DNA of 64,000 nucleotides from Buttiauxella sp. A111 (GTDB taxonomy: Bacteria; Pseudomonadota; Gammaproteobacteria; Enterobacterales; Enterobacteriaceae): the NCBI RefSeq assembly GCF_014189855.1, contig NZ_BJFN01000003.1:124001-188000 (forward strand), read 5' to 3'. A model generated the notes under the pieces. That model was not told the origin of the DNA. It searched no databases and saw nothing but the letters and a program-made list of their open reading frames with translations. Numbering within the stretch: position 1 is the first letter of the stretch; every line of letters starts with the position of its first letter. The translations under genes and the position numbers were made by a program. Positions 53,835 through 63,928 of the stretch are shown one piece after another.

Positions 53835-54893
53835 TCAGGCGGTAATTGAGACGCTTTTGATTTGCGCATACAGCCACTGACCCGGTTTTATCATTAGCTC
53901 GTCCCTTGCCCACGGGCTAATCCGCGCCCACAACGTCCTTGAACCCACCTCCAACTGGACTTCCACCTGCCCTTCATCGTCGTAACATTGGGCAACTTTC
54001 GCCCGCAACACGTTACGAATACTGCTATTGACCGGTGGCTGGAGAACCAACGAAACGTCCGATGCCTGAATGCGAATGCGTAACGCGGACTGTAACGGTT
54101 TATCCAGTTTATTGACCCACAGATGCTGGTCGCCAAGCGCCAGAGCGGTCATCGCGTAATGCGGATGGTGTTCCAGCACAGTCACTTTTAACACGCTACT
54201 TTGCTGCTCTTTGGGCAACCACGGGTGCATCACGCTGCTGCCCCACACCTCTTCAAGATGACCAAAGGCTTTTACTGCGCCAGCATCAAGCACCAGGACT
54301 TTATCCGCCAAATGCAGGATCTCTTCCAGCGAGTGGCTGACATACAGCATCGGGATATTGATTTCCCGCGCCAGGCGTTGCAGATAGGGCAGCAATTCGC
54401 GTTTACGTGGGATATCCAGCGAGGCCAGTGGCTCATCGAGCAGCAGCAATTCAGGCGAGGTTAACAACGCGCGGCCAATCGCCACACGCTGTTTTTCGCC
54501 ACCGGACAAACTCCACGGGAATCGGTCCAGAAGCGGTTCAATCCCCAGTAATGCCACCAGTTTATCGAACTGCCCGGCAGCACTTCTCGGCATGCCATAT
54601 TTCAGGTTTCCACGCACACGGTAATGTGGGAACAGGCGCGCATCCTGGAATACATAACCAATGCGACGTTTTTCCGGTGTCAAAAAACGCTTATTTTCTG
54701 CATCACTCAGCACGCGGCCATTAAGGACAATGCGGCCTTGCTGTGGATGAGTCAGACCACTGATCGCGTTAATCAACGAGGTTTTACCCGCGCCTGAAAC
54801 GCCAAAAATAGCGGTAATTCCCTGCCCCGGTAAGGTTTCATTTATCTCAAGACGATGCTCGCCCAGCGTCTGAACGAAATTGAGCTCCAGCAT
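53835..54893 (-). CDS. modC: ModC, molybdate ABC transporter ATPase
   Basis: ModC (352 aa, as in E. coli) energises molybdate uptake. Walker A is GVSGAGKTS (about 31-39), signature LSGGEKQR, Walker [13 protein letters not shown]; the C-terminal MOP domain (about 285-352) binds oxyanions. It shares one base with the end of modB. Confidence 0.96.
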   Translation of the reverse strand: MLELNFVQTLGEHRLEINETLPGQGITAIFGVSGAGKTSLINAISGLTHPQQGRIVLNGRVLSDAENKRFLTPEKRRIGYVFQDARLFPHYRVRGNLKYGMPRSAAGQFDKLVALLGIEPLLDRFPWSLSGGEKQRVAIGRALLTSPELLLLDEPLASLDIPRKRELLPYLQRLAREINIPMLYVSHSLEEILHLADKVLVLDAGAVKAFGHLEEVWGSSVMHPWLPKEQQSSVLKVTVLEHHPHYAMTALALGDQHLWVNKLDKPLQSALRIRIQASDVSLVLQPPVNSSIRNVLRAKVAQCYDDEGQVEVQLEVGSRTLWARISPWARDELMIKPGQWLYAQIKSVSITA

Positions 54894-55585
54894 CAGACTG
54901 CCCCTATCCGCTTACGGCTCTGTCGTGCAAGCCATTCCGCAACCAGCAATGACGCCAGCGCCAGCACAATTGAAATCACGCACAAACGCGCCGCCGCATT
55001 TTCGCCACTAGGGGTTTGAATCAGTGTGTACATCGCAGAAGGAATGGTGCGTGTTTCACCGGGGATATTGGAAACGAAGGTGATGGTGGCGCCAAACTCG
55101 CCCAGCGAGCGAGCAAATGCCAGCACGGTTCCGGCAATAATGCCCGGCAACGTCAAGGGTAACGTAATCGTGCAAAACACCCGCCAACGTCCCGCGCCGA
55201 GCGTGCGAGCTGCCTGTTCGAGCTTCATATCCACACTTTCGAGAGCCAGGCGAATCGCTCGCACCATCAGCGGGAAGGACATCACCGCCGCCGCAAGCAC
55301 CGCGCCGCGCCAACTAAAGGCGAACGTGATACCGAAGACGTCGTAAATCCAGGCTCCAATCACACCCCGCCGCCCCATCGCAATCAGCAGTAAGTAACCA
55401 ACAACAACAGGTGGGAGCACTAACGGAAGATGGATAATACTGTCGAGTAAAGCTTTGCCCGGGAAGCGGCAACGCACCAGCACCCAGGCAAAGAAGATCC
55501 CAAAAGGAAGGCTAAACAGCACCGCAAGGGTAGAGACTTTCAGGCTCAGCAGTACTGCCTGCCATTCGGGATCGGTTAATATCAT
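54893..55585 (-). CDS. modB: ModB, molybdate ABC transporter permease
   Basis: ModB (230 aa) has five to six membrane segments and the ATPase-docking loop [15 protein letters not shown]. Its ATG overlaps the modA stop and its stop overlaps the modC start (each by one base), a tightly coupled arrangement. Confidence 0.96.
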   Translation of the reverse strand: MILTDPEWQAVLLSLKVSTLAVLFSLPFGIFFAWVLVRCRFPGKALLDSIIHLPLVLPPVVVGYLLLIAMGRRGVIGAWIYDVFGITFAFSWRGAVLAAAVMSFPLMVRAIRLALESVDMKLEQAARTLGAGRWRVFCTITLPLTLPGIIAGTVLAFARSLGEFGATITFVSNIPGETRTIPSAMYTLIQTPSGENAAARLCVISIVLALASLLVAEWLARQSRKRIGAV

Positions 55586-56364
55586 TATTTTGTTATTGTC
55601 GTAAATCCGTAACGTTGGAAGATAGCTGCCGCTTCCGGTCCTTTCAGATACGTGTAAAAGGCACTCACGGTTGGGGTGTCGTGGCCTTTCACAATGGCAA
55701 TCGGGTATTCCACTTTCTTATGAGAATCTTCAGGGAAAGTCCCGACAACTTTCACGCCTTTGCTTGCGACCGCATCAGAGCCATACACAATACCAAGCGG
55801 TGCTTCATCACGTTCCACCAGCGCCAACGCGCCACGTACATCTTCTGCCGGAGCAAGTTTTGGCGATAGCGTATCCCACGCGCCTAATTTTTGCAGCGCT
55901 TCTTTAGCGTAAATACCTGCCGGAACGTGATCAGGGTCACCCACCGCCAGACGGCCGCCTTTCAGCAATGAAGCCCATTCAGTTTTAGCGTTAATCGCAA
56001 TATCGCCAATTTTACTGGATTTCGGTGCGACAACTACCAGGCTGTTGCCGAGCAGTGTTTCACGAGAATCTGTTTTAATCGCGTCTTTGCTCACCGCGTA
56101 ATCCATCCATTTCTGGTCCGCAGATATGAATAAATCGGCCGGAGCACCCGCTTCAATTTGACGCGCAAGCGTGGACGATGAAGCAAATGAAGAGGCGATT
56201 TCAACGGTTTTGCCTTTCTGATATTGCGTCGCAATATCCTGCATCGCATTGGTCAACGATGCCGCAGCAAATACCGTGATTTTGCTGTTATCGGCGAAGG
56301 CTTGCCCTACCAGAGTGGCGCTCAATACCGCGCCGAATGCCAGACGTACCCACTGCTTAGCCAT
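55585..56364 (-). CDS. modA: ModA, periplasmic molybdate-binding protein
   Basis: ModA (259 aa; E. coli 257) is the periplasmic molybdate receptor. A signal peptide ends at GQAFA|DNS (about residue 24). It has AAASLTNAM, the oxyanion-site serines (SFASSSTLARQIEAGAPADLFISAD region) and GIVYGSDA. It is the first gene of modABC. The usual neighbours acrZ and modE are absent; mgtE begins instead. Confidence 0.96.
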   Translation of the reverse strand: MAKQWVRLAFGAVLSATLVGQAFADNSKITVFAAASLTNAMQDIATQYQKGKTVEIASSFASSSTLARQIEAGAPADLFISADQKWMDYAVSKDAIKTDSRETLLGNSLVVVAPKSSKIGDIAINAKTEWASLLKGGRLAVGDPDHVPAGIYAKEALQKLGAWDTLSPKLAPAEDVRGALALVERDEAPLGIVYGSDAVASKGVKVVGTFPEDSHKKVEYPIAIVKGHDTPTVSAFYTYLKGPEAAAIFQRYGFTTITK

Positions 56365-56383
56365 GTGTTACTCCATTGAGTTT

Positions 56384-56407
56384 CGTTATGTACGACATAA
56401 TATAACG
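56384..56407 (-). promoter_or_regulatory. ModE-type operator upstream of modA
   Basis: On the minus strand CGTTATATTATGTCGTACATAACG-like sequence gives CGTTATAT and ACATAACG arms with an 8-bp centre, the form of the ModE box at E. coli modA. It is 20 bp before the modA start, placed to block the promoter when molybdate is plentiful. Confidence 0.78.
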
Positions 56408-56486
56408 GTACTAAGACGGAATTTACAGAACTTATCGGCAAGGCGAACGGAAAGTTTACCCGCCGAGGTCGTTCAAGCGGCGGTGA

Positions 56487-57914
56487 TTACAGCAAGAAGA
56501 GGGTCGCAAGGCCGAGGAATATAAAGAAGCCTCCGGTGTCCGTGATGGCGGTGATCATCACGCTCGAGCCGACCGCCGGGTCTTTGCCCATGCGCGTCAT
56601 GATCATTGGGATCAACACGCCCATCAGCGATGCCACGAGCAAATTGAGTACCATCGCCAGCGTCATGACGCCCCCTAAAGCGAGGTCATCGTAAAGTAAC
56701 CAGGTGACGCACCCCATTACGCCGCCCCAGATGATGCCGTTAATTAACGCCACGCCCAGTTCGCGCAGCACCAGGAAAGAGAAGTTCCCCGGCTGAATAT
56801 GTTGCAGCGCCAGCGCTCGCACAATCATGGTAATGGTTTGGTTTCCGGTGTTACCGCCGATGCCCGCGACAATCGGCATTAGCGAAGCTAAAGCCACCAG
56901 TTGTGAAATCGTATGTTCAAACAAGCCGATAACGCGCGAGGCGACAAATGCGGTGCACAAATTAAGGGCAAGCCAGGCCCAACGCGCTTTAACCGCTTTG
57001 CTGACCGGGGCAAACACGTCTTCTTCGGCGCTCAAGCCACCCATACGGCGCAAATCGTTATCGGTTTCTTCATAAACCACATCGACGATTTCATCGATGG
57101 TCAGGCGGCCAATCAGTTTGCCGCTACTGTCGATAACCGCCGCACTGATTAAGTCATCGCGCTCAAATGTTCGCGCTGCGGCTTCATCGTGGTCTTCGGG
57201 AGCAAAACAGGTAGGGTTATCGTCCATCACATTCAGCACCAACGTTTGCGGCGCGTGCAGCAAAATGGTGGTGAGTCCCAACTCCCCAAGCAGCGTTTTA
57301 TCGCGCGTGGTAACAAAAACTTTATCGGTGTTTTGCGGCACTTTACCGCGTAAGCGCAGAAAACGTTGCACTACCGCCAGCGTGACATCGGCTCGCACCG
57401 TGATCACTTCGAAATCCATGATCGCGCCGACACTGTGTTTTTCGTAGTGCAGCACTTGCCTGACGCGAGCGCGCTCTTCTTGCGGCAGGGTTGCCAGCAA
57501 ACGCCCCATCAAATCGCGAGGCAGATATTGTGCAAGGTAGATTTGGTCGTCGATATCCAGCGGGCGAATAATATTAAGCAGAGCTTTATCGCTCATGCCT
57601 TCAATCAAGTCGTCCCAGACGGTTTCCGAGGCTTCAATCAATACTTTGCCGCGCTGGTCCTCTTTGACCAGGCTCCACAATGCATGACGCTCTTCGGAGG
57701 GGAGTGCTTCTAATACGTCGGCCAGATCGCCCGCGGGCAGTCTGGCCACCAGCGCCACGATTTCGGCGATATCTTGCTCAGGAGTATGGGCATCGGGCTG
57801 CGGGAGTTTACCGAGAATACCGGTGGCAACCGCTTTATTGGTTAAAAGAATCTGGAGGATTCGCGCTCGGTCTTGCGCACGCTGTTTAGTGCTGTACTTT
57901 TGAGTGACAGACAT
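56487..57914 (-). CDS. mgtE: MgtE, magnesium transporter
   Basis: MgtE (475 aa) is a Mg2+ channel/transporter. The soluble part has the MgtE-N superhelix (about 30-135) with PAGDLADVLEALPSEE, and two CBS domains (about 140-265) ending in VVYEETDNDLRRMGG. The five-helix membrane domain (about 290-475) carries the pore motifs MPIVAGIGGNTGNQT and DPAVGSSVMITAITDTGGFFIFLG. It lies where E. coli has acrZ/modE next to modA, so it is extra here. No Mg2+ riboswitch was recognised in the 97-bp gap upstream. Confidence 0.93.
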   Translation of the reverse strand: MSVTQKYSTKQRAQDRARILQILLTNKAVATGILGKLPQPDAHTPEQDIAEIVALVARLPAGDLADVLEALPSEERHALWSLVKEDQRGKVLIEASETVWDDLIEGMSDKALLNIIRPLDIDDQIYLAQYLPRDLMGRLLATLPQEERARVRQVLHYEKHSVGAIMDFEVITVRADVTLAVVQRFLRLRGKVPQNTDKVFVTTRDKTLLGELGLTTILLHAPQTLVLNVMDDNPTCFAPEDHDEAAARTFERDDLISAAVIDSSGKLIGRLTIDEIVDVVYEETDNDLRRMGGLSAEEDVFAPVSKAVKARWAWLALNLCTAFVASRVIGLFEHTISQLVALASLMPIVAGIGGNTGNQTITMIVRALALQHIQPGNFSFLVLRELGVALINGIIWGGVMGCVTWLLYDDLALGGVMTLAMVLNLLVASLMGVLIPMIMTRMGKDPAVGSSVMITAITDTGGFFIFLGLATLFLL

Positions 57915-57972
57915 CTGGCCATTTTCCCTAATTGCGACCCGCTAAGTTATAGCGCTTCGTGGCACAGAAAAC

Positions 57973-57999
57973 AAAAAACCAGCCGATTAAGGCTGGTTT
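57973..57999 (-). terminator. Rho-independent terminator after yojI
   Basis: On the minus strand AAACCAGCC-TTAATC-GGCTGGTTT is followed by TTTGT. It ends 13 bp past the yojI stop and separates yojI from mgtE. Confidence 0.88.
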
Positions 58000-58011
58000 A
58001 CATGATGGAGA

Positions 58012-59658
58012 TTAGTTTTCCGTTCGGGCGACCGCATCGCGCGACGCATGTTCGCGTTCATGTCCCGTTAATTCACTCAGCTGTCCCTGGCGCATTTCCA
58101 GCAACCGATCGGCATGCACAAAATAGTGATCGTCATGGCTGATGGCAAAAATGGTTTTGCCCATTTGCTGCATCAGCGGTAGCAGCACCTGATAAAACTC
58201 GCGACGGAAATGCGGGTCCTGGTCGGCGGCCCATTCATCAAGCAAAATGATGTCGCGCTCTTCAGCCAGCGCCAGCAGCAACGCCACTCGTTTGCGCTGC
58301 CCTTTTGAGAGCTTCAGATTCAGGATTGTGCCGTTTTCCAGTTCAAGTTTTTCGCTCATTTTCAGGCGTTCAAGCCAACTCGACACTAATTCTGGATTAG
58401 CTTGCGCGCCTTGCGGTCCCAGCAGGCGATCAAACAGCCAAACGTCGGTAAACACCGCAGAAAACAGTTTGCGATAGTCATCCTGATTGCTGGCATCAAT
58501 CTTTTTGCCATCCAGATAGATTGCACCGGATACCGGCTGGTAAAGCCCGGTCAGCAACATCGCCAGCGTCGATTTACCGCTGCCGTTTCCGCCAATCAGG
58601 AACAGCAATTCACCACGCTCAATGTTGAGATTCAACGGCCCAACGGAGAAGGTGTTATCCGCATACTGGAACACCACATCACGCATCTCAAGCGTTTGCC
58701 AGCGAGCCGGTTCAAGGCTTCGCGGGAATTCAGCTTTGTATGGCGCAAGATGGAATTTATTCAGTTTATTGAATGCCACTTGCGCTGTCAGCAACGTGGG
58801 CAGAGCGCCAATCGCGGACAGCATCGGCGTGCGCAGGAACAGCAGCGTCAGGGAAAAGGTGGCCGCGACATTGGTATCAGACCAACCGAGGCTGTTGGCC
58901 ATCCAGAATACCAGGCCGATGGCGCCGAGCATCATGATATTCGACCAGTTAACCGCGCTCAAATGATAGGTATCAGCGCGAATAATATGGCGACGGTAGT
59001 CATTGGCGTGGGGAATATAAGTATCTTCATAGACACGCTCCGCACGTTCGCGGTTTAACGCCAATTCTTTGCGACCTTCAATGACGGTCTGATAATCGTT
59101 GTACAACTGGTCTTCAATTTCACGCAGTTGCGCGAGGTGTTTGTATACTCGCGCCACCAGCACGTAGCCGCCATAAATGGTGACTGCGACCCAAAGTGCT
59201 GTCACGCCGAGCATTTTCGGTGACAGCCACGCCAGATAAGCCGCTGAACCCAGGGTCAAAATAATGCCTTGTACCAGTTCAGGTAAGCGCACAAATGCAA
59301 TCGTAATATTGCGGACATCGCTGGTTAGACCGGCTAATAGCGCAGCGCTGCCGAGCTTTTCGATTCGCTCCACACGCGTGTCCATCAGGCGTTTAATAAA
59401 CTCACTACGCAGACGGTAGACAAAGTGGTGGCCGAGTGTGGTCAGCGCCCACTGTGAGCCGAGTGTCACCGCCATGAGCAGCAGTAACAGGCCAAGAAAT
59501 TCGGGTAATACCGATAGAGAAATATCCGGCGTTTCAATCAGTCGCAGATTGATAAAGGCGATTAACCCGATACCTAACGCCGCGCTGAGCAGACTGAGTG
59601 CCATCACCATCAAGAAAGGCCAGCGATACTGCCGGTAAACCACACGCAAAAGTTCCAT
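58012..59658 (-). CDS. yojI: YojI, ABC transporter (microcin J25 exporter type)
   Basis: YojI is a fused permease-ATPase (548 aa; E. coli 547); in E. coli it exports microcin J25 with TolC and L-cysteine. Six membrane spans lie in residues 1-310, then the ATPase domain with Walker [10 protein letters not shown] (about 356), the signature LSKGQRKR (LSGGQ variant) and [12 protein letters not shown]. The ATG at 59658 matches the E. coli start; a GTG one codon upstream is less likely. An ERIC element separates it from alkB. Confidence 0.94.
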   Translation of the reverse strand: MELLRVVYRQYRWPFLMVMALSLLSAALGIGLIAFINLRLIETPDISLSVLPEFLGLLLLLMAVTLGSQWALTTLGHHFVYRLRSEFIKRLMDTRVERIEKLGSAALLAGLTSDVRNITIAFVRLPELVQGIILTLGSAAYLAWLSPKMLGVTALWVAVTIYGGYVLVARVYKHLAQLREIEDQLYNDYQTVIEGRKELALNRERAERVYEDTYIPHANDYRRHIIRADTYHLSAVNWSNIMMLGAIGLVFWMANSLGWSDTNVAATFSLTLLFLRTPMLSAIGALPTLLTAQVAFNKLNKFHLAPYKAEFPRSLEPARWQTLEMRDVVFQYADNTFSVGPLNLNIERGELLFLIGGNGSGKSTLAMLLTGLYQPVSGAIYLDGKKIDASNQDDYRKLFSAVFTDVWLFDRLLGPQGAQANPELVSSWLERLKMSEKLELENGTILNLKLSKGQRKRVALLLALAEERDIILLDEWAADQDPHFRREFYQVLLPLMQQMGKTIFAISHDDHYFVHADRLLEMRQGQLSELTGHEREHASRDAVARTEN

Positions 59659-59733
59659 CACTCAAGACCCGTAAAACGAAAACAGCGAGCAGTTTAAACG
59701 GCTCGCCATCAACAGCAAGAATAATTCTTATTA

Positions 59734-59858
59734 TTATCCTTCATACTTCACGCTGCCTCTTTGTTGGCTACGTTTACTCACCCGAATCACTTACTCTAGT
59801 AAGCTCATCGGGATTCGTTCTCTTGCCGCCTCGATGCAACGTGAATTATTTCGGATAA
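59734..59858. repeat. Full-length ERIC element between alkB and yojI
   Basis: A 125-bp ERIC with the core CTCACCCGAATCACTTACTC and AGTAAGCTCATCGGGATTCG has terminal inverted repeats TTATCC...GGATAA. It ends 4 bp before the alkB stop codon (59863-59865). The core is more diverged than in the copies at 21.5 and 31.0 kb. Confidence 0.93.
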
Positions 59859-59862
59859 TTAT

Positions 59863-60504
59863 TTAGCGTGTACAGCGGAATGTAAGGTTGAAACGATACT
59901 CGCCGGTGGCAGGATGATCAGCGGGTTTGAGGGGCAAAATACCGTGGTAAAACAGGCGCGACGCCCCGCCCCACACAACCACATCACCGTGCTCAAGCAT
60001 GACTCTTTTCAGTGGGTCGTTGCGTTTAAGGCCACCAAACTGAAACACCGCTGGCACTCCGAGTGATACAGAGACAATCGGCTGTTGCAGATTGAGCTCG
60101 TCTTTGTCCTGGTGTAGTGACAATTTCGCGCCTGGTGCATATCGGTTAATGAGACAGGCATCGGGGCTAAACCCGTTATAGCCCGCCGCCGCTGATGCGG
60201 TATCAGACAACGCCCTGAACAGATCCGGCATTGCAGGCCAGGGTTGCGACGTTAATGGATCAATCGGCGAGTAGAGATAACCGTGTTTATCAGTAGTCCA
60301 GCCAACCTCACCGCAGTTAGTCATCGCCACCGACATCGTATAGCCGCCGGGGGTGACCATCTGACGGAAAGGTGAAATTGCGGCGAGCGCCGATATTTGC
60401 GCGATCAATGCCTGCGCGTCAGCACAGGCAAACCGGCGCAGGATCACCGCACCTTCCGCCAGTGGCTCCTGCCAGGGCGCTTCATCGGCAAATAAATCGA
60501 GCAT
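59863..60504 (-). CDS. alkB: AlkB, DNA/RNA demethylase
   Basis: AlkB is an Fe(II)/2-oxoglutarate dioxygenase that removes 1-methyladenine and 3-methylcytosine lesions (213 aa; E. coli 216). Iron ligands are H131 and D133 (HQDKDE) and H187 (FYHG); 2-oxoglutarate contacts are at NRYAPG and R210 in RFNLTFR. The ATG at 60504 has an AGGAGG site, and the TGATG overlap with the ada stop couples translation, as in E. coli. Confidence 0.96.
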   Translation of the reverse strand: MLDLFADEAPWQEPLAEGAVILRRFACADAQALIAQISALAAISPFRQMVTPGGYTMSVAMTNCGEVGWTTDKHGYLYSPIDPLTSQPWPAMPDLFRALSDTASAAAGYNGFSPDACLINRYAPGAKLSLHQDKDELNLQQPIVSVSLGVPAVFQFGGLKRNDPLKRVMLEHGDVVVWGGASRLFYHGILPLKPADHPATGEYRFNLTFRCTR

Positions 60505-61574
60505 CACTCCTCCTGCTGTTCGGCTTCAATCTCAAGCAGTTGGCGCTTACGTTCAACGCCCCAACGGTAGCCCGAAATTGCGCCGTCGTTACGCACCACT
60601 CGGTGACAGGGGATAATCACCGCCAGTTTGTTTGCGGCACAAGCCCCGGCGACGGCACGAACAGCCTGCGGTTTGCCGATACGCTGCGCAATATCGCGGT
60701 AGCTGGCGGTTTGCCCGACAGGGATTTCGCGCAAAGCTTGCCACACTTGCTGCTGGAAGGCGGTTCCCTGAATATCGAGCGGCAGAGAAAATGGCTGGCT
60801 TGGGTGTTCAAGAACACTCACGACCCTTGCCACACGCTGAGAAAAAAGCTCGTCGCCAGCCACTAATGCAGAATTCGGGAACAAACTTTCCAGCTCATTA
60901 ACCAGCGTCTGACCGTCGTTGCCTAATAGTATGGCGCATATCCCGCGTTCGCTCTGGGCGACCAGGAATTCACCCAGCCGACAAGACCCCACCACAAATT
61001 GAATCACGGTGCGTTCACCGCCCTGCCGGTATTGTTTCGCCGTCATCCCTAATACCTTATCCGCTTGCTGGTAATAGTTGCTGCCCGATTGATAACCGGC
61101 ATCGAAAACCGCACGCGTGACGGGTTCGCCCTGCGCGAGTTGTTCACGCAGCCGTTTTTCACGCAACGCTTTTTGCCAGGCGTGGGGCGTTAGCCCTGTG
61201 ACCTGTTTAAAAAGCCGGTGAAAATGAAACGGGCTCATCGCCACAAGCGCTGCGAGTTCTGCAAGAACCATCGGCTCACTGCGGCTTTCTAAGATTCGGC
61301 AGGCTTGAGTGATGCGATCGATACGCTGTTGTTCGGCAGTTTGTTTGTCAGGCTGGCAGCGTTTGCATGGGCGAAAACCGGCCCCCACTGCCGCTGCAAC
61401 ATTTTCGAAGAACAGAACATTTTTGCGCAAGGGATGACGTGCGCGACAAGATGGGCGGCAGCAGATCCCGGTGGTTTTCACCGCAAACACAAACTGCCCA
61501 TCAGCGCGATTATCGCGGGTTTCCACAGCCTGCCAGCGACTTTCATCGTTGGCTTTGTCAAAAAACGCGTTCAT
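60504..61574 (-). CDS. ada: Ada, methylation-response regulator and O6-methylguanine methyltransferase
   Basis: Ada is a dual repair protein and activator (356 aa; E. coli 354). The N-terminal zinc domain has C39, C43, C70 and C73 (GICCRPSC, RPCKRC); the methyl acceptor equivalent to E. coli C38 is C39, and the residue before it is an extra cysteine. An AraC-type helix-turn-helix (about 95-190) and the methyltransferase domain with acceptor Cys in IIPCHRV follow. The ATG at 61574 has AGGAG at 6 nt. It is cotranscribed with alkB. Confidence 0.95.
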   Translation of the reverse strand: MNAFFDKANDESRWQAVETRDNRADGQFVFAVKTTGICCRPSCRARHPLRKNVLFFENVAAAVGAGFRPCKRCQPDKQTAEQQRIDRITQACRILESRSEPMVLAELAALVAMSPFHFHRLFKQVTGLTPHAWQKALREKRLREQLAQGEPVTRAVFDAGYQSGSNYYQQADKVLGMTAKQYRQGGERTVIQFVVGSCRLGEFLVAQSERGICAILLGNDGQTLVNELESLFPNSALVAGDELFSQRVARVVSVLEHPSQPFSLPLDIQGTAFQQQVWQALREIPVGQTASYRDIAQRIGKPQAVRAVAGACAANKLAVIIPCHRVVRNDGAISGYRWGVERKRQLLEIEAEQQEE

Positions 61575-61643
61575 GACTGGCTCCTGTATTTTGCTGTCAT
61601 GGCCAAATATTGACAGCTTACGCATAGCGAAAAACCCGCAATC

Positions 61644-61656
61644 TTGCTTTCTAATT
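61644..61656 (-). promoter_or_regulatory. Ada box upstream of ada-alkB
   Basis: On the minus strand AATTAGAAAGCAA matches the Ada binding pattern AAT-N6-GCAA, about 70 bp before the ada ATG. It touches the apbE stop codon at 61657. Confidence 0.72.
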
Positions 61657-62697
61657 CTACTCGGTTAGCAGAAAAGTTTTGAACTGTGGCGACATCCACG
61701 TAGTAAAACTATCGCCTTCTTTGGTGATCAGATAGACCGCCAGCCCCTCTTTCTGCGCGACCTGTTTGGCTTTTTCCGTGCCAAGAACCATCAAGCCCGT
61801 ATCCCAACCATCGGCTTCCAAAGCGGTCGTCGCAATCACGGTCGCGGAAACTAATTTGTGTTGAATGGGTTGTCCGGTTTGCGGATCGATCACGTGCGAA
61901 AGGCGTTTGCCATCAAGCTCGTAGTAATTGCGATAACTTCCGGAAGTGCTGATACCGTGACCGTTGAGATCCACCACCGCCTGCACCGCGTTTTCACGAT
62001 CGGTCGGTTTTTGAATCGCCACACGCCAGGCTTTGCCTTCGGCATTGGTGCCACGCGTCACAACGGCTCCGCCAACGGAAACTAAATAGCGGCTGATGCC
62101 GTTTTGTTCCATTAAACGAGCCAGATGATCGGCGGCGTAACCTTCACCGACGGTAGAAAGATCAACATACAAATCAGGGAGATCTTTCTGTAGCCATTGT
62201 TTCCCTGACTGGTTAATCACCGTCAAATGATGTAAGCCAGTTAACGCTTTCGCGGCATCAATTTGCGCCTGAGTGGGGGTTTTGACGGGCTGTTTATCCG
62301 GGCCAAATCCCCACAGGTTCACCAACGGCCCAACGGTAATGTCCATCGCGCCCTCTGTTTTTGCGCCAATGCGCAAAGCCATGGTCACGATATCGCTCAT
62401 CGCTTCATCAACCGCGTAAGGCGCCGTCGAGCGGGATTGGTTGAAACGTGATAATGCGGAGTCCGGTTTATATGTCGACATCAGGCGATCGTCGCCGTCT
62501 AACTGCGCCTGAATTTTTTCCCGTAACTCTGCCTGCCGAGCATTATCTACACCCGCGAGGCTTGCACGCCAGTATGTGCCCATGGTTTTGCCTTCCAGCA
62601 CCATGCCGGAATTGCCTTTCGCTGTTGGGTTATCACAACCAGCCAAAGCGCCAACGACTATGGCAAACAGGCCATAGCGTAATAAACGTAAATCCAT
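61657..62697 (-). CDS. apbE: ApbE, FAD:protein FMN transferase
   Basis: ApbE attaches FMN to threonine residues of flavoproteins (for example the Na+-NQR and Rnf subunits) using Mg2+. The 346-aa protein is a lipoprotein: MDLRLLRYGLFAIVVGALAGC, Cys21 in LAGC. It has GKTMGTYW, a DDRLMSTYKPDSALSRFN start of the catalytic region, VDLSTVGEGYAAD, LVSVGGAVVTRG and SHVIDPQTGQP. The ATG at 62697 has GGAGAG; longer in-frame starts run upstream into the intergenic region. E. coli ApbE is 351 aa. Confidence 0.95.
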   Translation of the reverse strand: MDLRLLRYGLFAIVVGALAGCDNPTAKGNSGMVLEGKTMGTYWRASLAGVDNARQAELREKIQAQLDGDDRLMSTYKPDSALSRFNQSRSTAPYAVDEAMSDIVTMALRIGAKTEGAMDITVGPLVNLWGFGPDKQPVKTPTQAQIDAAKALTGLHHLTVINQSGKQWLQKDLPDLYVDLSTVGEGYAADHLARLMEQNGISRYLVSVGGAVVTRGTNAEGKAWRVAIQKPTDRENAVQAVVDLNGHGISTSGSYRNYYELDGKRLSHVIDPQTGQPIQHKLVSATVIATTALEADGWDTGLMVLGTEKAKQVAQKEGLAVYLITKEGDSFTTWMSPQFKTFLLTE

Positions 62698-62787
62698 TGT
62701 TTCTCTCTCCTGTTTGAGCGCAAAAGGGTACACCAACTGGCTTAGAATTTGGTTAAAAGTGCATGTTTGTTGAGAGTACAGACGTAA

Positions 62788-62811
62788 AAAAGGCGCCCTA
62801 AGGCGCCTTTT
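62788..62811 (-). terminator. Rho-independent terminator after the porin gene
   Basis: AAAAGGCGCC and GGCGCCTTTT form a perfect 10-bp stem with a 4-nt loop; on the minus strand it is followed by TTTTTACGTC. It lies 25 bp past the porin stop. Confidence 0.93.
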
Positions 62812-62836
62812 ATTGCTAATACTGCGAGAGCAGAAA

Positions 62837-63928
62837 TTAGAACTGGTATACCAGACCAACACCTACGATGTCATCAGTACCGATGCCAGCGTTGCGGGTG
62901 AAGTTGTTTTCGTCCAGCAGGTTGATTTTGTAATCAACATAGGTGGACATGTTTTTGTTGAAGTAGTAAGTCGCGCCAACATCAACATATTTAACCAGAT
63001 CCTGGTCGCCGTAACCTTCCAGGTCCTTACCTTTAGACTGCAGGTAAGCAATGGATGGACGCAGACCGAAATCGAACTGGTATTGAGCTACAACTTCGAA
63101 GTTCTGTGCTTTGTTAGCAAAGCCCAGGTCACCCGCGCGAGTTGCGTTGTAAGTCTGGGTGTACTGAGTTGCCAGGTATACGTTGTTAGCGTCATATTTC
63201 AGACCACCGGTGTAAGTTTCAGCGCGATCGCCTTCACCTACAGCCATGTTGTTCTGATCAACAGTACGCTTGGAGCTAGAGATAGCTGAACCCAGGCTGA
63301 AACCTTCGCCCAGATCATAAGTTACGGAGCCGCCGAAGCCGTCACCATTCTGTTTCAGAGGTTTACGACCGTTTTGGGTAGCGCCTTCACCCTGAGTACC
63401 GCCGTTTTCGCCTTGATATTGCAGAGCAAAGTTCAGGCCATCAACCAGACCGAAGAAGTCGGTGTTACGGTAAGTTGCAACGCCGTTAGCACGGGATTGC
63501 AGGAAGTTATCAGAACCGTAGGTGTCGCCGCCAAATTCTGGCAGAACGTCAGTCCATGAAGTTACATCGTAAACTACGCCGTAGTTACGACCGTAATCGA
63601 ATGAACCGTAATCAGCAAAGCGAACACCAGCAAACGCAAGACGAGTCCACGCTTGATCGCTGCTACCTTCAACGTTGTTTGCTTGAACGTTGTATTCCCA
63701 CTGGCCGTAACCGGTCAGTTGGTCATTAATCTGAGTTTCGCCTTTGATGCCTACACGGAAGTAAGACTGGTCACCGTCAGCGCCTTTGTCGTCAGAAAAG
63801 TAATGTAAGCCATCTACTTTACCGTACAGATCTAATTTATTGCCGTCTTTGTTGTAAATTTCGGCCGCATGAGCGGTGCCTGCTACCAGCAATGCTGGAA
63901 CCAGGAGGGACAGTGCTTTAACTTTCAT
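62837..63928 (-). CDS. ompC: OmpC-type outer-membrane porin
   Basis: This general porin (363 aa; E. coli OmpC 367) is a 16-stranded outer-membrane trimer for small hydrophilic solutes. Signal peptide is [21 protein letters not shown], then [24 protein letters not shown]. Loop 3 carries PEFGGD, the constriction motif, and the C-terminus is VGLVYQF with the terminal Phe needed for assembly. Position next to apbE, as in E. coli, supports ompC rather than ompF or phoE. The leader and regulatory region run off the window; a CTGATTA/TAATCAG inverted repeat at 63973-63992 lies upstream. Confidence 0.94.
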   Translation of the reverse strand: MKVKALSLLVPALLVAGTAHAAEIYNKDGNKLDLYGKVDGLHYFSDDKGADGDQSYFRVGIKGETQINDQLTGYGQWEYNVQANNVEGSSDQAWTRLAFAGVRFADYGSFDYGRNYGVVYDVTSWTDVLPEFGGDTYGSDNFLQSRANGVATYRNTDFFGLVDGLNFALQYQGENGGTQGEGATQNGRKPLKQNGDGFGGSVTYDLGEGFSLGSAISSSKRTVDQNNMAVGEGDRAETYTGGLKYDANNVYLATQYTQTYNATRAGDLGFANKAQNFEVVAQYQFDFGLRPSIAYLQSKGKDLEGYGDQDLVKYVDVGATYYFNKNMSTYVDYKINLLDENNFTRNAGIGTDDIVGVGLVYQF

